Shown one piece after another: positions 17,001 to 25,713 of a DNA stretch of 48,957 nucleotides (its first letter is position 1; every line of letters begins with the position of its first letter). The translations under genes and the position numbers were made by a program. The stretch is from Candidatus Zhuqueibacterota bacterium. Its GTDB lineage: Bacteria; Zhuqueibacterota; Zhuqueibacteria; Zhuqueibacterales; Zhuqueibacteraceae. The notes below the pieces were generated by a model that saw only the letters and a list, made by a program, of their open reading frames with translations, had not been told where the DNA came from and did no database searches. The stretch is from positions 1-48,957 of the forward strand of contig QEVD01000002.1 of NCBI GenBank assembly GCA_003576975.1, read 5' to 3'.

Positions 17001-19352
17001 CTTCAGCATAAAGGAAGTTTGGTCTATCTCACCGTTTCCTGATGCGGCAACTGTTCCAGTTAACCGCTTTGTTCCGGTGTTGGTAAGGACAATAGTTCCA
17101 TGCTGCAATCCGGCATACGCAGGACTCAGAAACAGGAACGACGCCACCTGCAGTTCAGGAGTTGGCGTTCCTGCTGTGTACGTCAAAACGCCGTGTATTT
17201 CTTTGTAATCCTCCGGTACGACCGCAAAAACCGTGTCCCAGCTTGCATATCCGTCTTTGGTAAATTGTACCTTAAGCGTATCTGCTGCAAACAGCAAATA
17301 CTCGGGAAACGGGGTGTCTCCGTGATGCAGGGGGTTCGCCAGATTGTCGGTATCCCAGATTTCGAAATGCACCTGATACGGCTCTGCAGTAGGAAGATAT
17401 GCGCCAATCGGCTGTCCGCTACTGAGTACAAGTATCTCGCTAACCGCGGTTGTCTGTTCATCGCTGATAGTGATGTTGTATTCGATCGGTTCATATCCGG
17501 TCTTTGCGATTCTAAGGGTATAGATCCCCGCAGCAAGCGCCGTTGCGGAAATATTCGTCAGCGATGTACTAGTCGGCCACCGGTTGCCGTTAAGCCTGAC
17601 TTCAGCACCGTCCGGTACGGTGGTGACGGACAGGAAGCCGAAGCCACCAACTGCAACCTGAGCGTTTGTAATAACATCAGCCTGTGTTGGAACGGTGATC
17701 GTTTCAAGATGTCCTTCAAAGTGGACGGACACCGCATGGCTTCCGGCAGCGATCGTGAACAAAGAGGTCGGGGTAGTGGCGCCTGAATACGGCTCCTGCC
17801 CATTGACCAGGACTATACCGCCTGATGGATTGGAATCAACCCGCAAATTAGCAAGCCCTGGATTATAGAGCGTATAAATAGCGCCAGACCCGGTGTCTTC
17901 AGCGTAACCGAGCTGGAAATCCTGGCGGTTGCCGTTCTGTTCAGCAACTGGCGCGCCAAGAATACTAATCCAGTTATTATCCCGGTAATCGTTCCAGATG
18001 TTTCCCCGCAACAAATACGCCTTGTTCTCGCCGCCAATCGTGCTCTGGTTGGCCCGGCCAGTATTGTCAGGATCATACATGATAATACAGTCGCCATAAG
18101 CTCCGTTCTTGAAATTCTGTACCCAGTAGAAATCAGACTGGCCATTGGACCAGGTGAAGTTCCACTTATGCACTGCTGCGGGTGACGTGCCAAAAACTCC
18201 GGCATAAGGCCAGCCCAGATTGGCTGACTTACCGTTGAGCTTGAAGCACTCCGCAAATTGGTAGCTGACAACTGGCGACCAGGCAATAGTCGGACCTGAA
18301 CCACCGGGTAGATTCTGCAGCAGCAATTGCGGATTAGTCGCGGCAAAACCACCGCTCGGATCAAAGGCGCCGGGCCCGAACCATTCGGGATAGGGAAAGG
18401 CTTCGGTAACACCGAATTCTCCGTTCCAGCGCAGATACCCGCCCTGGCAGTCTTGGATAGTATACCCACCAAACAAATATTCTTCATCTATGGGCGTAGC
18501 GAGGTAGGAATTAGGCCCGCCCAGGCCTGACCATTGAGTCCACATCTGGCCGAAGATATGCACTGCACTCCTTGCGCCTCTCATGGCATCATAGACTACA
18601 TGACCATTAGAAAGGCCGTCAATGACTGCGGCATAATACACATTGGTGTAGTCGTTGCTGGTCCAGCTATCCCACCAACCATAGTTCTCTAGAGGAATAG
18701 AGCCAGTGGCGGTATAGGCTGCGTTAAAGAGGGAGGTGTTGGCGGAGGTGTAGGTCCGGTTTGTCGTCTCACTAGGAGACTGCTTTTGAACCGCTACTCC
18801 CACAGTTGGCATGTTTCTGATGTTTGAAACAGGAGCGGTATAATTTACTTCCTGATAACCAGAAGGCGTTGATTGTCCGTTTATAGTCCCGTCAACCTGT
18901 TCCTGCCAATGAATATGTGGACTCCAATTTGGGGTACCGCCGACCAAGCCGATTACTTCCCCTTGCTGCACATATTCACCTATCTTAACAAAAACCTGGC
19001 TCAAATGTGCGGCCTTACCGTATTTACCATCAACGAACTGGATTACCACGTAATTACCCCAGCCACTTGCATACGCTGTTCGTGTTATAAAACCAGCACG
19101 AGGAATAATATAGGGTTTCCCTAAATCGTCATCTTCGCTACCCCAATTAAAATCCCACGCAAACTTCATACTGTTCGTGGAGAGATGGGTTATGTTTGGG
19201 TCCTGGGCCGTATTTCCAGGATCGTCTGCGTTTCCCTGATTGCAACTCCACGTTTCGTTTGGCAGGAAGGGAAGCTTGTAATTTTGTGCTTCAACTCTTG
19301 ATGTAAAACATAGAGACAAAAGCACGGCTAAACTACAGACTTGTACTTTCAT
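14079..19352 (-). CDS. Giant secreted multidomain protein: M23-like, PEGA, LamG-like repeats, T9SS sorting domain
   Basis: The 1757-residue protein has a cleavable signal peptide (SLAVLLSLCFTSRVEA). Residues 50-165 resemble an M23/LytM fold: the later motif SPHIHWQ and AAHLSQ are present, but the first HxxxD zinc ligands appear replaced (FAWDFNW), so it may be an inactive binding domain. Two PEGA-like domains follow (about 505-650), then a jelly-roll region (about 830-1010) and two closely similar LamG/concanavalin-like domains (about 1121-1327 and 1437-1640). The last 95 residues are a type IX secretion sorting domain (YQNYPNPFNPTT, GQRVKLLVD, LPSGVYFYQL, KKMTLVK). The product should be exported and attached to or released from the surface, probably binding glycans. 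AGGAG precedes the ATG. T9SS marks the FCB group. Confidence 0.85.
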   Translation of the reverse strand: MKVQVCSLAVLLSLCFTSRVEAQNYKLPFLPNETWSCNQGNADDPGNTAQDPNITHLSTNSMKFAWDFNWGSEDDDLGKPYIIPRAGFITRTAYASGWGNYVVIQFVDGKYGKAAHLSQVFVKIGEYVQQGEVIGLVGGTPNWSPHIHWQEQVDGTINGQSTPSGYQEVNYTAPVSNIRNMPTVGVAVQKQSPSETTNRTYTSANTSLFNAAYTATGSIPLENYGWWDSWTSNDYTNVYYAAVIDGLSNGHVVYDAMRGARSAVHIFGQMWTQWSGLGGPNSYLATPIDEEYLFGGYTIQDCQGGYLRWNGEFGVTEAFPYPEWFGPGAFDPSGGFAATNPQLLLQNLPGGSGPTIAWSPVVSYQFAECFKLNGKSANLGWPYAGVFGTSPAAVHKWNFTWSNGQSDFYWVQNFKNGAYGDCIIMYDPDNTGRANQSTIGGENKAYLLRGNIWNDYRDNNWISILGAPVAEQNGNRQDFQLGYAEDTGSGAIYTLYNPGLANLRVDSNPSGGIVLVNGQEPYSGATTPTSLFTIAAGSHAVSVHFEGHLETITVPTQADVITNAQVAVGGFGFLSVTTVPDGAEVRLNGNRWPTSTSLTNISATALAAGIYTLRIAKTGYEPIEYNITISDEQTTAVSEILVLSSGQPIGAYLPTAEPYQVHFEIWDTDNLANPLHHGDTPFPEYLLFAADTLKVQFTKDGYASWDTVFAVVPEDYKEIHGVLTYTAGTPTPELQVASFLFLSPAYAGLQHGTIVLTNTGTKRLTGTVAASGNGEIDQTSFMLKIGYSLSLDVRIDFDSLDPGSYVDSVMIASDGGNETVAVHYEKRVEAGTKVLVDSFNRSSIGSTWSVTAGNAVELIDHEIILSSSGSTNGVATATFAGALNNCSVEFTMRPTQPSGNRVSRVYLRYSDENNYYCLSSWRSYNLIFLDKMVNGTRIRSTIFNKSLVQGRYHFAVVNDTLHFYNVGGTGTIFYGTLEDTTLGSVPAGYVSFFANEENLAIDDVVVVDLDATPSPDTPSLTIAPGSLHLGSASSGVLADSLFLSSIGTATVGGSVWANGYLLVESPTITLEPGAEIYFPVSVNLDSLALGSRADTVRIAYNGMQVAVPVTYERLSEPDATLLGIYNMDGALASNAKRTNAVSGNFLIERFIGSTTGLNSMVDGAYSFTKTNWSRLITDLDLELNGRVEFSLEAWVSFNNSGNNVVMGRPPDGSLQLEWQGSNAPVYVCINGICGFTTNIQRDQDVWYYLAVTFDGNGSTNSNKLKLYINGVQENLTYSSSIPNSLPDLGSAPLILGYFKDENVGTSSLGGKIAAVRVSNCVRSESEIAESTSTEFNYSVTPSSLSFTVESAVDTVYVTSVSATAITKSASWLTLSTSTTQGINQLVVVSADSTGLDSGIYQDTLNVTGDGSVMYIPVAFSILAEGSGPFSLDGSTLGLWDMDGTLASSAKRTNVANSTLLTETSVGSSIGLEGEVDGAYSFTKSNWSRLIIDLDSELNSLTQFSFEAWVSFNNSGNNVVMGRDNGNCVQLEWQGSNSPLYVFVGSSYGYTGNVPRTQDSWYYLAVTFNGNNSGNSDRLKLYVNGELQSLTFSGTVPSALPNSGTTPLILGYYKDENAGTSSLGGTLAAVRVSNIARTSTEVSDAYQDGLGKRNSEYQDDSLGLIPAVFKLYQNYPNPFNPTTTFRYDLPEDSHVSLAIFNFLGQRVKLLVDQEVKAGRHSVVWDMRSEEGTKLPSGVYFYQLIAGGFTEAKKMTLVK

Positions 19353-19448
19353 GACATCTCCTCATAGGGTTTGTACAACTGTTTCAACAAATTCGGTGAA
19401 TTATACGATTGTTAAAGAACTTTTTTGATCCTCCTTTATGTTTTTTTG

Positions 19449-20168
19449 TCATCTGTCAGCCACGAATTTAATCGAGCCGACAATTTTTTCGAAAGTATTT
19501 ACCAGTCTAGTATCTTTCAGGCCTTGCGGAATGCGCAAAAGGGAATTATACACACTGGTTCCGTATTGTAGATAAAAATATTTAAATAATGTAGGCACTC
19601 CCTCCGTTGGTTCTCCTGTCTTTAATTCTACAACATCAAAATTTTTTCCTAAGATAACCGTTTTATATTTGGCTGTATTTGTCTCACCAAGTTTTTCTGA
19701 GTAACCTTTGCCGACAACGAATGCGTCCGTCTTTTCTTTTACGGTCGCGCTGTCATCAATATAAAGTTCGTAGATAACCTCATCAGTATCCTGAAAATCT
19801 ATGGGAAACTTTCCGTTTGAAATACTTAAGATTGGGATATTTTCCTTATTATATTTGATACCATCGGTAACATCCAAATTAAAATCAGTTGGATACCTCA
19901 CCTCAAACTCCCACTCCTCATTCCTATAAGTCAGCCAATCAGAAGTATCCACCTCCGAAGTAATAATCTCCGGCTCAATCTGAGATTGCGAATTATCCTC
20001 TGTTGTTTTCCAATCAGATGCGGTTGGTTGAGTATCGACAATATCTGCGTTTGCTCTAATATCAGGCTGATGGGATGAGCTTTTTTGATAATAGAGCAGG
20101 GTTCCAATTCCCGCCGAAATAACGGCGATGATGAGCAAAAACAAAATGACTTTGTGGGTGTGTGTCAT
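19449..20168 (-). CDS. Membrane-anchored hypothetical protein
   Basis: From the ATG at 20168 the product is 239 residues. It opens with a short basic stretch and one hydrophobic anchor (VILFLLIIAVISAGIGTLLY), then a Ser/Thr/Gln-rich linker. The globular domain begins WLTYRNEEWEFEVRYPTDF, a pattern common in single-pass envelope proteins with a beta-rich extracytoplasmic domain. I recognise no catalytic motif. The open frame extends 31 codons further upstream, but those residues lack the look of a signal, so I prefer the internal start. It lies about 100 nt upstream of the T9SS protein gene on the same strand, with no terminator seen between. Confidence 0.55.
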   Translation of the reverse strand: MTHTHKVILFLLIIAVISAGIGTLLYYQKSSSHQPDIRANADIVDTQPTASDWKTTEDNSQSQIEPEIITSEVDTSDWLTYRNEEWEFEVRYPTDFNLDVTDGIKYNKENIPILSISNGKFPIDFQDTDEVIYELYIDDSATVKEKTDAFVVGKGYSEKLGETNTAKYKTVILGKNFDVVELKTGEPTEGVPTLFKYFYLQYGTSVYNSLLRIPQGLKDTRLVNTFEKIVGSIKFVADR

Positions 20169-20319
20169 ACACGATTGATTAGTGTCGATTGCAAGTGCAA
20201 CGTGGAACCTTTTCTGGCTGATAAAACGAAGGCCCCCTTCGACATATCGATAGGGTAACACCCTGAACTTGAGAATTCAAGGCTGGAGGCTGGGGAAAAA
20301 GACGCCTATTAACCTTAAT

Positions 20320-20348
20320 TTGACAAAATTAGCCACTTTTGACAATAC
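20320..20348 (+). promoter_or_regulatory. Possible promoter for the restriction operon
   Basis: TTGACA (20320-20325) is followed after 17 bp by CAATAC (20343-20348), a perfect -35 with a weak -10. A second TTGACA lies at 20339-20344, within the spacer of the first. The tandem TTGACA boxes could also be a regulator site. Confidence 0.3.
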
Positions 20349-20369
20349 GGCGAAAAAGAGATACGCTTG

Positions 20370-20573
20370 ATGCATATGAAACAACAGAACCGGGACAAAC
20401 TGCTTACCATTGAAGAAGTCGCGGAGATTCTCCGCGTATCAACACGGTCGGTGAACCGCTACATTGAATCTCGCCGGCTTAAGGCATCGAAAATCGGCTG
20501 GTGGCGGATTAAGCAGTCTGATGTGGATAGGTTTTTGGAGGAGAACAGCAATATCAGGAAGAAACGAAGATAG
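20370..20573 (+). CDS. Excisionase-family (MerR-like) helix-turn-helix protein
   Basis: The 67-residue protein is a typical HTH_17/excisionase domain: KLLTIEEVAEILRVSTRSVN as the helix-turn-helix, YIESRRLKASKIG as the wing, and WWRIKQSDVDRFLEEN as the closing helix. Such proteins bind DNA as excisionases or local regulators. It ends 3 nt before hsdR on the same strand, so it is probably a regulator of the restriction operon, or an inherited excisionase. The start could be TTG 20367, ATG 20370 or ATG 20376; none has a strong ribosome site. Confidence 0.75.
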   Translation: MHMKQQNRDKLLTIEEVAEILRVSTRSVNRYIESRRLKASKIGWWRIKQSDVDRFLEENSNIRKKRR

Positions 20574-20576
20574 AAT

Positions 20577-23093
20577 ATGCAAAAAGAAGCAAAAGCACGA
20601 ATAAAAATTAACAATCTTCTCCAGAAAGCTGGGTGGAGATTTTTTGATGATGAAAACGGCAAGGCGAATATCGTATTGGAGCTGAATACGAAACTTTCGA
20701 AAAAGGCGGTTGACGGGTTGGGAAATGATTTCGAGAAGACAAAAGACGGCTTCATCGATTTCCTGCTCCTTGATGAAAAAGGTTTTCCATATGTAGTTCT
20801 TGAAGCAAAATCAGAAGACAGGGATCCTCTTGACGGCAAAGAGCAAGCCCGCAAGTATGCTCAATCACTCAATGTCCGTTTCGTCATTCTCTCAAACGGC
20901 AACCTTCATTATTTCTGGGACTTGGAACGCGGCAATCCATCCATCATCATACAGTTTCCGGCACCAGAATCGCTGCAACATTTTGAACAATTCAAACCCA
21001 ACCCTAAGCGCATCGCCGATGAAAAAGTTGGTGAGGACTACATTGTCCTAACTCAAAAAATGGATTATGCCAGCGACCCGCGCTGGACAGATGAAACGCA
21101 ACGCCAAAACCTGATCGACGCAGAGGCATTGAAATTTCTGCGGCCCTATCAGCTCAATGCCATACAAGCACTCCAAGAATCTGCCGCCAAAGGCGATGAC
21201 CGCTACCTGTTTGAGATGGCGACCGGCACCGGAAAAACGCTCGTTTCGGCAGCTATCATCAAACTCTTTCTAAAAAGCGGCAATGCGAAACGCATTCTGT
21301 TTTTGGTTGACCGCCTGGAGCTTGAAAACCAGGCGCAAAAAAACTTCAAAAAGTGGCTCTCCAAAGATTACACATCGATTATTTACAAGGAAAACAGAGA
21401 CGACTGGCGCAAAGCAGAGATTGTCGTTTCAACCGTTCAGAGTTTGGCGTTCAACAACAAATACCAAAAGTTATTCTCTCCAACTGATTTCGACCTGCTT
21501 ATTTCAGACGAAGCGCACCGCTCTATCGGCGGTAACAGCCGCGCGGTCTTTGAATACTTTGTTGGCTACAAACTCGGATTAACCGCAACGCCAAAGAATT
21601 ATCTCAAAGGCATTGACCAGGACAAACTCAATGCGCGAGATCCTCGCGCATGGGAACGCCGCCAACTTTTAGACACCTACAGGACTTTTGGTTGTGAAAC
21701 TGGAGAGCCCACGTTCCGCTACTCCCTGCTTGATGGGGTGAAAGACGGATATTTAGTGAATCCTGTCGTCGCAGATGCCCGCACGGAAATTACCACCGAG
21801 CTACTTTCTGAGAAGGGATACGCGGTGATGGTCGAAGACGAGAATGGCAACGAAGAGGAACAGACTTTCTTTCAAAGGGATTTTGAACGCAAATTTTTCT
21901 CGGATAAAACCAATCAGATATTCTGCAAGACCTTCCTTGAACACGCACTCAAAGACCCGATCACGGGAGAGATTGGAAAAAGCATCCTATTCTGTGTGAG
22001 CCAGAAGCACGCATCGAAAATCGCTCTAACCCTCAATCAGTTTGCCGACCAACTCTATCCGGGCAAATACAATTCCGATTTCGCCATGCAAATTACCTCA
22101 AACATCACCGATGCCCAAGGTCACACCGTAGATTTTGCCAACAACACCCTCAACGGACATACAAAGTTCTTGGAGGGATACCGCTCCAGCAAAACCCGTG
22201 TATGCGTAACAGTGGGAATGATGACCACGGGCTACGACTGCGAAGACATACTCAACGTGGGCTTGATGCGTCCCATCTTCTCCCCCACTGACTTTATACA
22301 GATAAAAGGGCGCGGCACGCGAAAGTTTACTTTCGCTTATCAAGTGAAAGAGGATGGGGATGTCCAAGATGCAATGGTCCCGAAGGACAAATTCAAACTG
22401 TTCGATTTCTTTGCGAACTGCGAATACTTCGAAGAAAAGTATGACTACGATGAAGTGCTGAACCTACCGCCCGGTACTGGCACTGGAGGAGAGGGCGGCG
22501 AACCAGGTGTCAATATTGACGAGATCAGCATCACGCAACCCGACCCGCTTAAGACCTTCTCGGAAAAAACTGTCGGCGTCGAAGGGATGAAGATTGACCG
22601 AAAGCTCTTCGAGAAATTCGAGATGGTGGTCAAAGAGGATTCCTTCATCAAACAAAAGTACGAAGAGGGTGATCTGGATACAGTTGAGAGTTATGTGAAG
22701 GATGAAATTTTTGACAAGCCCGAAGATTATTTCAATCTCGATAAGCTACGCAAATCGGTAAAAGCTGACCGACGCATCAGCTTGCGCGAGTTTATTGAAA
22801 AGGTGTTCGGCGGTATCACCAACTTCAAATCAAAAGACGAATTGCTCGATGAAGAGTTTGAAAAGTATGTTGCCATCAACAAGCCCGATAGCCAGTTCGT
22901 CCTGCCTATCAAAAATTATCTCAAGGCATACATTACCGACAACGAAATTCGGGACATCATCGAGAAAGGCGAATACACGCGGCTTGCCACCAACCCCAAG
23001 CTCACCTTTGCGGATCTCCAGGAATTGAACGGTTGGATTGAGAAAGTGCCTGAGTACGTGAAGGATTATGTGTCCCTTAACGCCTATATGTAA
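20577..23093 (+). CDS. hsdR: Type I restriction enzyme, R (helicase-nuclease) subunit
   Basis: The 838-residue subunit has an N-terminal PD-(D/E)xK nuclease (residues about 60-80, IDFLLLDEKGFPYVVLEAKS). It is followed by a superfamily 2 translocase: Q-tip FLRPYQLNAIQAL, Walker A MATGTGKT (about 214-221), DEAHRS (about 311) and motif III GLTATP. Motif VI is QIKGRGTR. HsdR joins HsdM and HsdS to translocate and cut DNA lacking the methyl mark. It is followed after 3 nt by the fused methylase-specificity gene. No inactivating defect is visible. Classification within type I is not possible by eye. Confidence 0.92.
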   Translation: MQKEAKARIKINNLLQKAGWRFFDDENGKANIVLELNTKLSKKAVDGLGNDFEKTKDGFIDFLLLDEKGFPYVVLEAKSEDRDPLDGKEQARKYAQSLNVRFVILSNGNLHYFWDLERGNPSIIIQFPAPESLQHFEQFKPNPKRIADEKVGEDYIVLTQKMDYASDPRWTDETQRQNLIDAEALKFLRPYQLNAIQALQESAAKGDDRYLFEMATGTGKTLVSAAIIKLFLKSGNAKRILFLVDRLELENQAQKNFKKWLSKDYTSIIYKENRDDWRKAEIVVSTVQSLAFNNKYQKLFSPTDFDLLISDEAHRSIGGNSRAVFEYFVGYKLGLTATPKNYLKGIDQDKLNARDPRAWERRQLLDTYRTFGCETGEPTFRYSLLDGVKDGYLVNPVVADARTEITTELLSEKGYAVMVEDENGNEEEQTFFQRDFERKFFSDKTNQIFCKTFLEHALKDPITGEIGKSILFCVSQKHASKIALTLNQFADQLYPGKYNSDFAMQITSNITDAQGHTVDFANNTLNGHTKFLEGYRSSKTRVCVTVGMMTTGYDCEDILNVGLMRPIFSPTDFIQIKGRGTRKFTFAYQVKEDGDVQDAMVPKDKFKLFDFFANCEYFEEKYDYDEVLNLPPGTGTGGEGGEPGVNIDEISITQPDPLKTFSEKTVGVEGMKIDRKLFEKFEMVVKEDSFIKQKYEEGDLDTVESYVKDEIFDKPEDYFNLDKLRKSVKADRRISLREFIEKVFGGITNFKSKDELLDEEFEKYVAINKPDSQFVLPIKNYLKAYITDNEIRDIIEKGEYTRLATNPKLTFADLQELNGWIEKVPEYVKDYVSLNAYM

Positions 23094-23096
23094 TTT

Positions 23097-25625
23097 ATGT
23101 TGGACCAAGAAACTAAAAGGAAAATTGACTCAGCGCGTGACATATTGGTTGGAAAAGTCCCAGACCCGAAAGCCCAGGTGGAGCAAATCACCACGGCGCT
23201 TATCTATAAATTTATGGACGATATGGATAAGCAGGCCGGTTCGCTGCCAAAAGGCAAACCGCAGTTTTTTACCAACGGCTTTGAAAAGTATGCATGGAGC
23301 AAACTGTTGGACCCAAAACTTGGCGGACAGGAACGCTTAAATCTCTACGGCGAAGCAATTACGCGGATGTCCAAAAATCCGCACCTGCCACAGCTCTTCC
23401 GCGATGTTTTCAAAGACGCTTTCCTTCCATACCGCGACCCAGAAACACTCAACCTCTTTTTGAAGGACATAAACACCTTTGAATACGACCACAGCGAGAA
23501 TCTGGGGGATGCTTTTGAGTATCTGCTTTCCGTGCTCGGCTCACAGGGCGAAGCGGGACAATTTCGCACGCCGCGCCATATCATTGATTTCATCGTTGAA
23601 GTTGTTGACCCGAAAAAAGACGAAACCATTCTTGACCCCGCTTGCGGCACAGCAGGATTTTTAATTTCCGCATACAAGCACATTTTGAAAGCAAACAAGA
23701 ATAAACCCTTGACTCCAGACGAAAAGAAGCGTCTGATGGCAAACCTGGCGGGCTACGACATATCGCCAGATATGGTGAAGCTCTCCTTGGTGAATATGTA
23801 TCTTCACGGCTTCCCAAGCCCAAGAATCCACGAATACGACACGCTATCAAGCGAAGAGAGATGGGATGAGCGTTTCGATGTAATGATGGCAAATCCGCCC
23901 TTTATGACACCAAAAGGCGGCACCCGTCCGCATAAACGATTTATGGTGCAAGCCAATCGCTCCGAAGTGCTTTTCGTAGATTACATCATGGAGCATCTCA
24001 ACAACAAAGGACGCGCTGGAATCATCGTGCCTGAAGGAATCATTTTTCAATCAGCGAGAGCATACAAGCAGTTAAGAAAGTTACTTGTTGAAGACGGACT
24101 TTATGCCGTCGTCTCTCTACCAGGCGGTGTATTCAATCCTTACGCTGGCGTGAAGACGAGCATTCTCTTTTTTGACAACCAACTATCAAAACAAACAAAG
24201 GATATTCTTTTTATAAAAGTTCTTAACGATGGTTTTGACTTGGGCGCACAGCGCAGACCGATTGACCGCAATGATTTGCCACGCGCTGTTGAGGTTCTAC
24301 GAGCGCAACAAGAGGCAATTAGAGCTGGCAAAAAGAATCGTCTGCTAAAAGAAGGAAGTTTATTTGGATGGGCGGTTTCAAAGGCTAAAATTGCAGAAGC
24401 AGATGACTATAATCTCTCTGGTGAACTTTATAGAACGCCAGCAAATCACGTTGTCTCAAGTTGGTTAACTGTTAGTCTTGGAGACTTAGAGCATCAAAGG
24501 CAAATACAGTTTCTACGTGGGCAAGGACTATCAAAGAGTGAATTAAGTGATACTGGACAATACAGGTGTATTCACTACGGTGAAATCTATACTTTATACG
24601 ACCCGATAATCAGGCAAGTATTTAGCAAAACCGATAAGAAGGGCAATATTACCTCTTGTAACGGCGATGTTCTTGTACCAGCCACTACAACTGCCGATGC
24701 TATGGGGATAGCAGTTGCGAGGTCGCTAAATGAAGAAGGGGTTGTAATTGGGGGTGATATTAACATCATTCGCACAGGAAACAATACAGTACTGTCAGAT
24801 TACTTAGCGTTACTGATTAGCAATCCTCCCTTGAAATTAGAACTCGCAAGATTTGCAAAAGGTGTGAACATTCTTCATCTGTCTAACAGTGATTTGAGAA
24901 AATTAAAGATTCCACTCCCGCCGCTTGAAGTTCAAAAAGAAATTGTTGACGAACTCGACGGTTATCAAAAAGTCATTGACGGCGCAAAGCAAATTATCGC
25001 GCATCATAAGCCATCTTTTAGAATCAATCCAAAATGGAAGACGGTGGAGCTTGGAAATGAAGAGCTTTTTAAAATCGAATCGGGTGGCACGCCTGGTTCG
25101 CAAAATCAAGAGTATTGGAATGGCGGTATTCGATGGGCAACATTGGTTGATTTACCAGCAGAGAACTTCATTACCGAGATTAACGAAACGGAGAGGAATA
25201 TATCCGAAGCTGGATTAAAAAACTCATCTGCAAAACTCTTACCCGAAGATTCGATATTAGTTTCTTCACGTGCAACTATTGGACGGGTTGGAATCAATAA
25301 AGTCAAACTTGCTACCAACCAAGGATTCAAGAATGTAATCGTCAAAAAACGCGACGAGATTGACCCATATTATGTTGCTATTGTAATAACAACTCTTGTC
25401 CCAGAAATGGAGAGTATGGCTTCGGGAGGAACATTCAAGGAGATTTCAAAGAGTAACTTTGCAAAATTAAAGCTACCACTGCCGAGTACTGAAGAACAAC
25501 ATTCAATTGTTACGGATTTCAAGACGGAACAAAAACATATTGAATCAGCCAAGCGGATGATTGAGCTTTACGAGGAAAAAATAAAATCCAAAATCGCCGA
25601 AGTATGGGGTACGCAAAGTTCATGA
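23097..25625 (+). CDS. Type I restriction fused methyltransferase-specificity protein (HsdM-HsdS)
   Basis: One open frame of 842 residues joins both functions. Residues 1-455 are an N6-adenine methyltransferase: helical N-domain, GQFRTPRHIIDFIV (about 148-162), SAM motif DPACGTAGFL (about 180) and catalytic ANPPF (about 265). Residues about 460-842 are a specificity module with two target-recognition domains, each ending in the usual conserved helix (LKIPLPPLEVQKEIVDEL and LKLPLPSTEEQHSIVTDF). HsdS normally is a separate protein, and the fusion implies one S per M, unlike the usual M2S. The two recognition domains differ, consistent with a bipartite asymmetric site. It starts 3 nt after hsdR and no other hsdS is present. 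Confidence 0.9.
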   Translation: MLDQETKRKIDSARDILVGKVPDPKAQVEQITTALIYKFMDDMDKQAGSLPKGKPQFFTNGFEKYAWSKLLDPKLGGQERLNLYGEAITRMSKNPHLPQLFRDVFKDAFLPYRDPETLNLFLKDINTFEYDHSENLGDAFEYLLSVLGSQGEAGQFRTPRHIIDFIVEVVDPKKDETILDPACGTAGFLISAYKHILKANKNKPLTPDEKKRLMANLAGYDISPDMVKLSLVNMYLHGFPSPRIHEYDTLSSEERWDERFDVMMANPPFMTPKGGTRPHKRFMVQANRSEVLFVDYIMEHLNNKGRAGIIVPEGIIFQSARAYKQLRKLLVEDGLYAVVSLPGGVFNPYAGVKTSILFFDNQLSKQTKDILFIKVLNDGFDLGAQRRPIDRNDLPRAVEVLRAQQEAIRAGKKNRLLKEGSLFGWAVSKAKIAEADDYNLSGELYRTPANHVVSSWLTVSLGDLEHQRQIQFLRGQGLSKSELSDTGQYRCIHYGEIYTLYDPIIRQVFSKTDKKGNITSCNGDVLVPATTTADAMGIAVARSLNEEGVVIGGDINIIRTGNNTVLSDYLALLISNPPLKLELARFAKGVNILHLSNSDLRKLKIPLPPLEVQKEIVDELDGYQKVIDGAKQIIAHHKPSFRINPKWKTVELGNEELFKIESGGTPGSQNQEYWNGGIRWATLVDLPAENFITEINETERNISEAGLKNSSAKLLPEDSILVSSRATIGRVGINKVKLATNQGFKNVIVKKRDEIDPYYVAIVITTLVPEMESMASGGTFKEISKSNFAKLKLPLPSTEEQHSIVTDFKTEQKHIESAKRMIELYEEKIKSKIAEVWGTQSS

Positions 25626-25713
25626 TGTTCTTGGATTGAAACAAAATAGATGCAGCAAAATTGATATTCGCGCGAGCAACTTCGTCCCCCATCCTCGTTC
25701 GTGCCCCCAAGAC

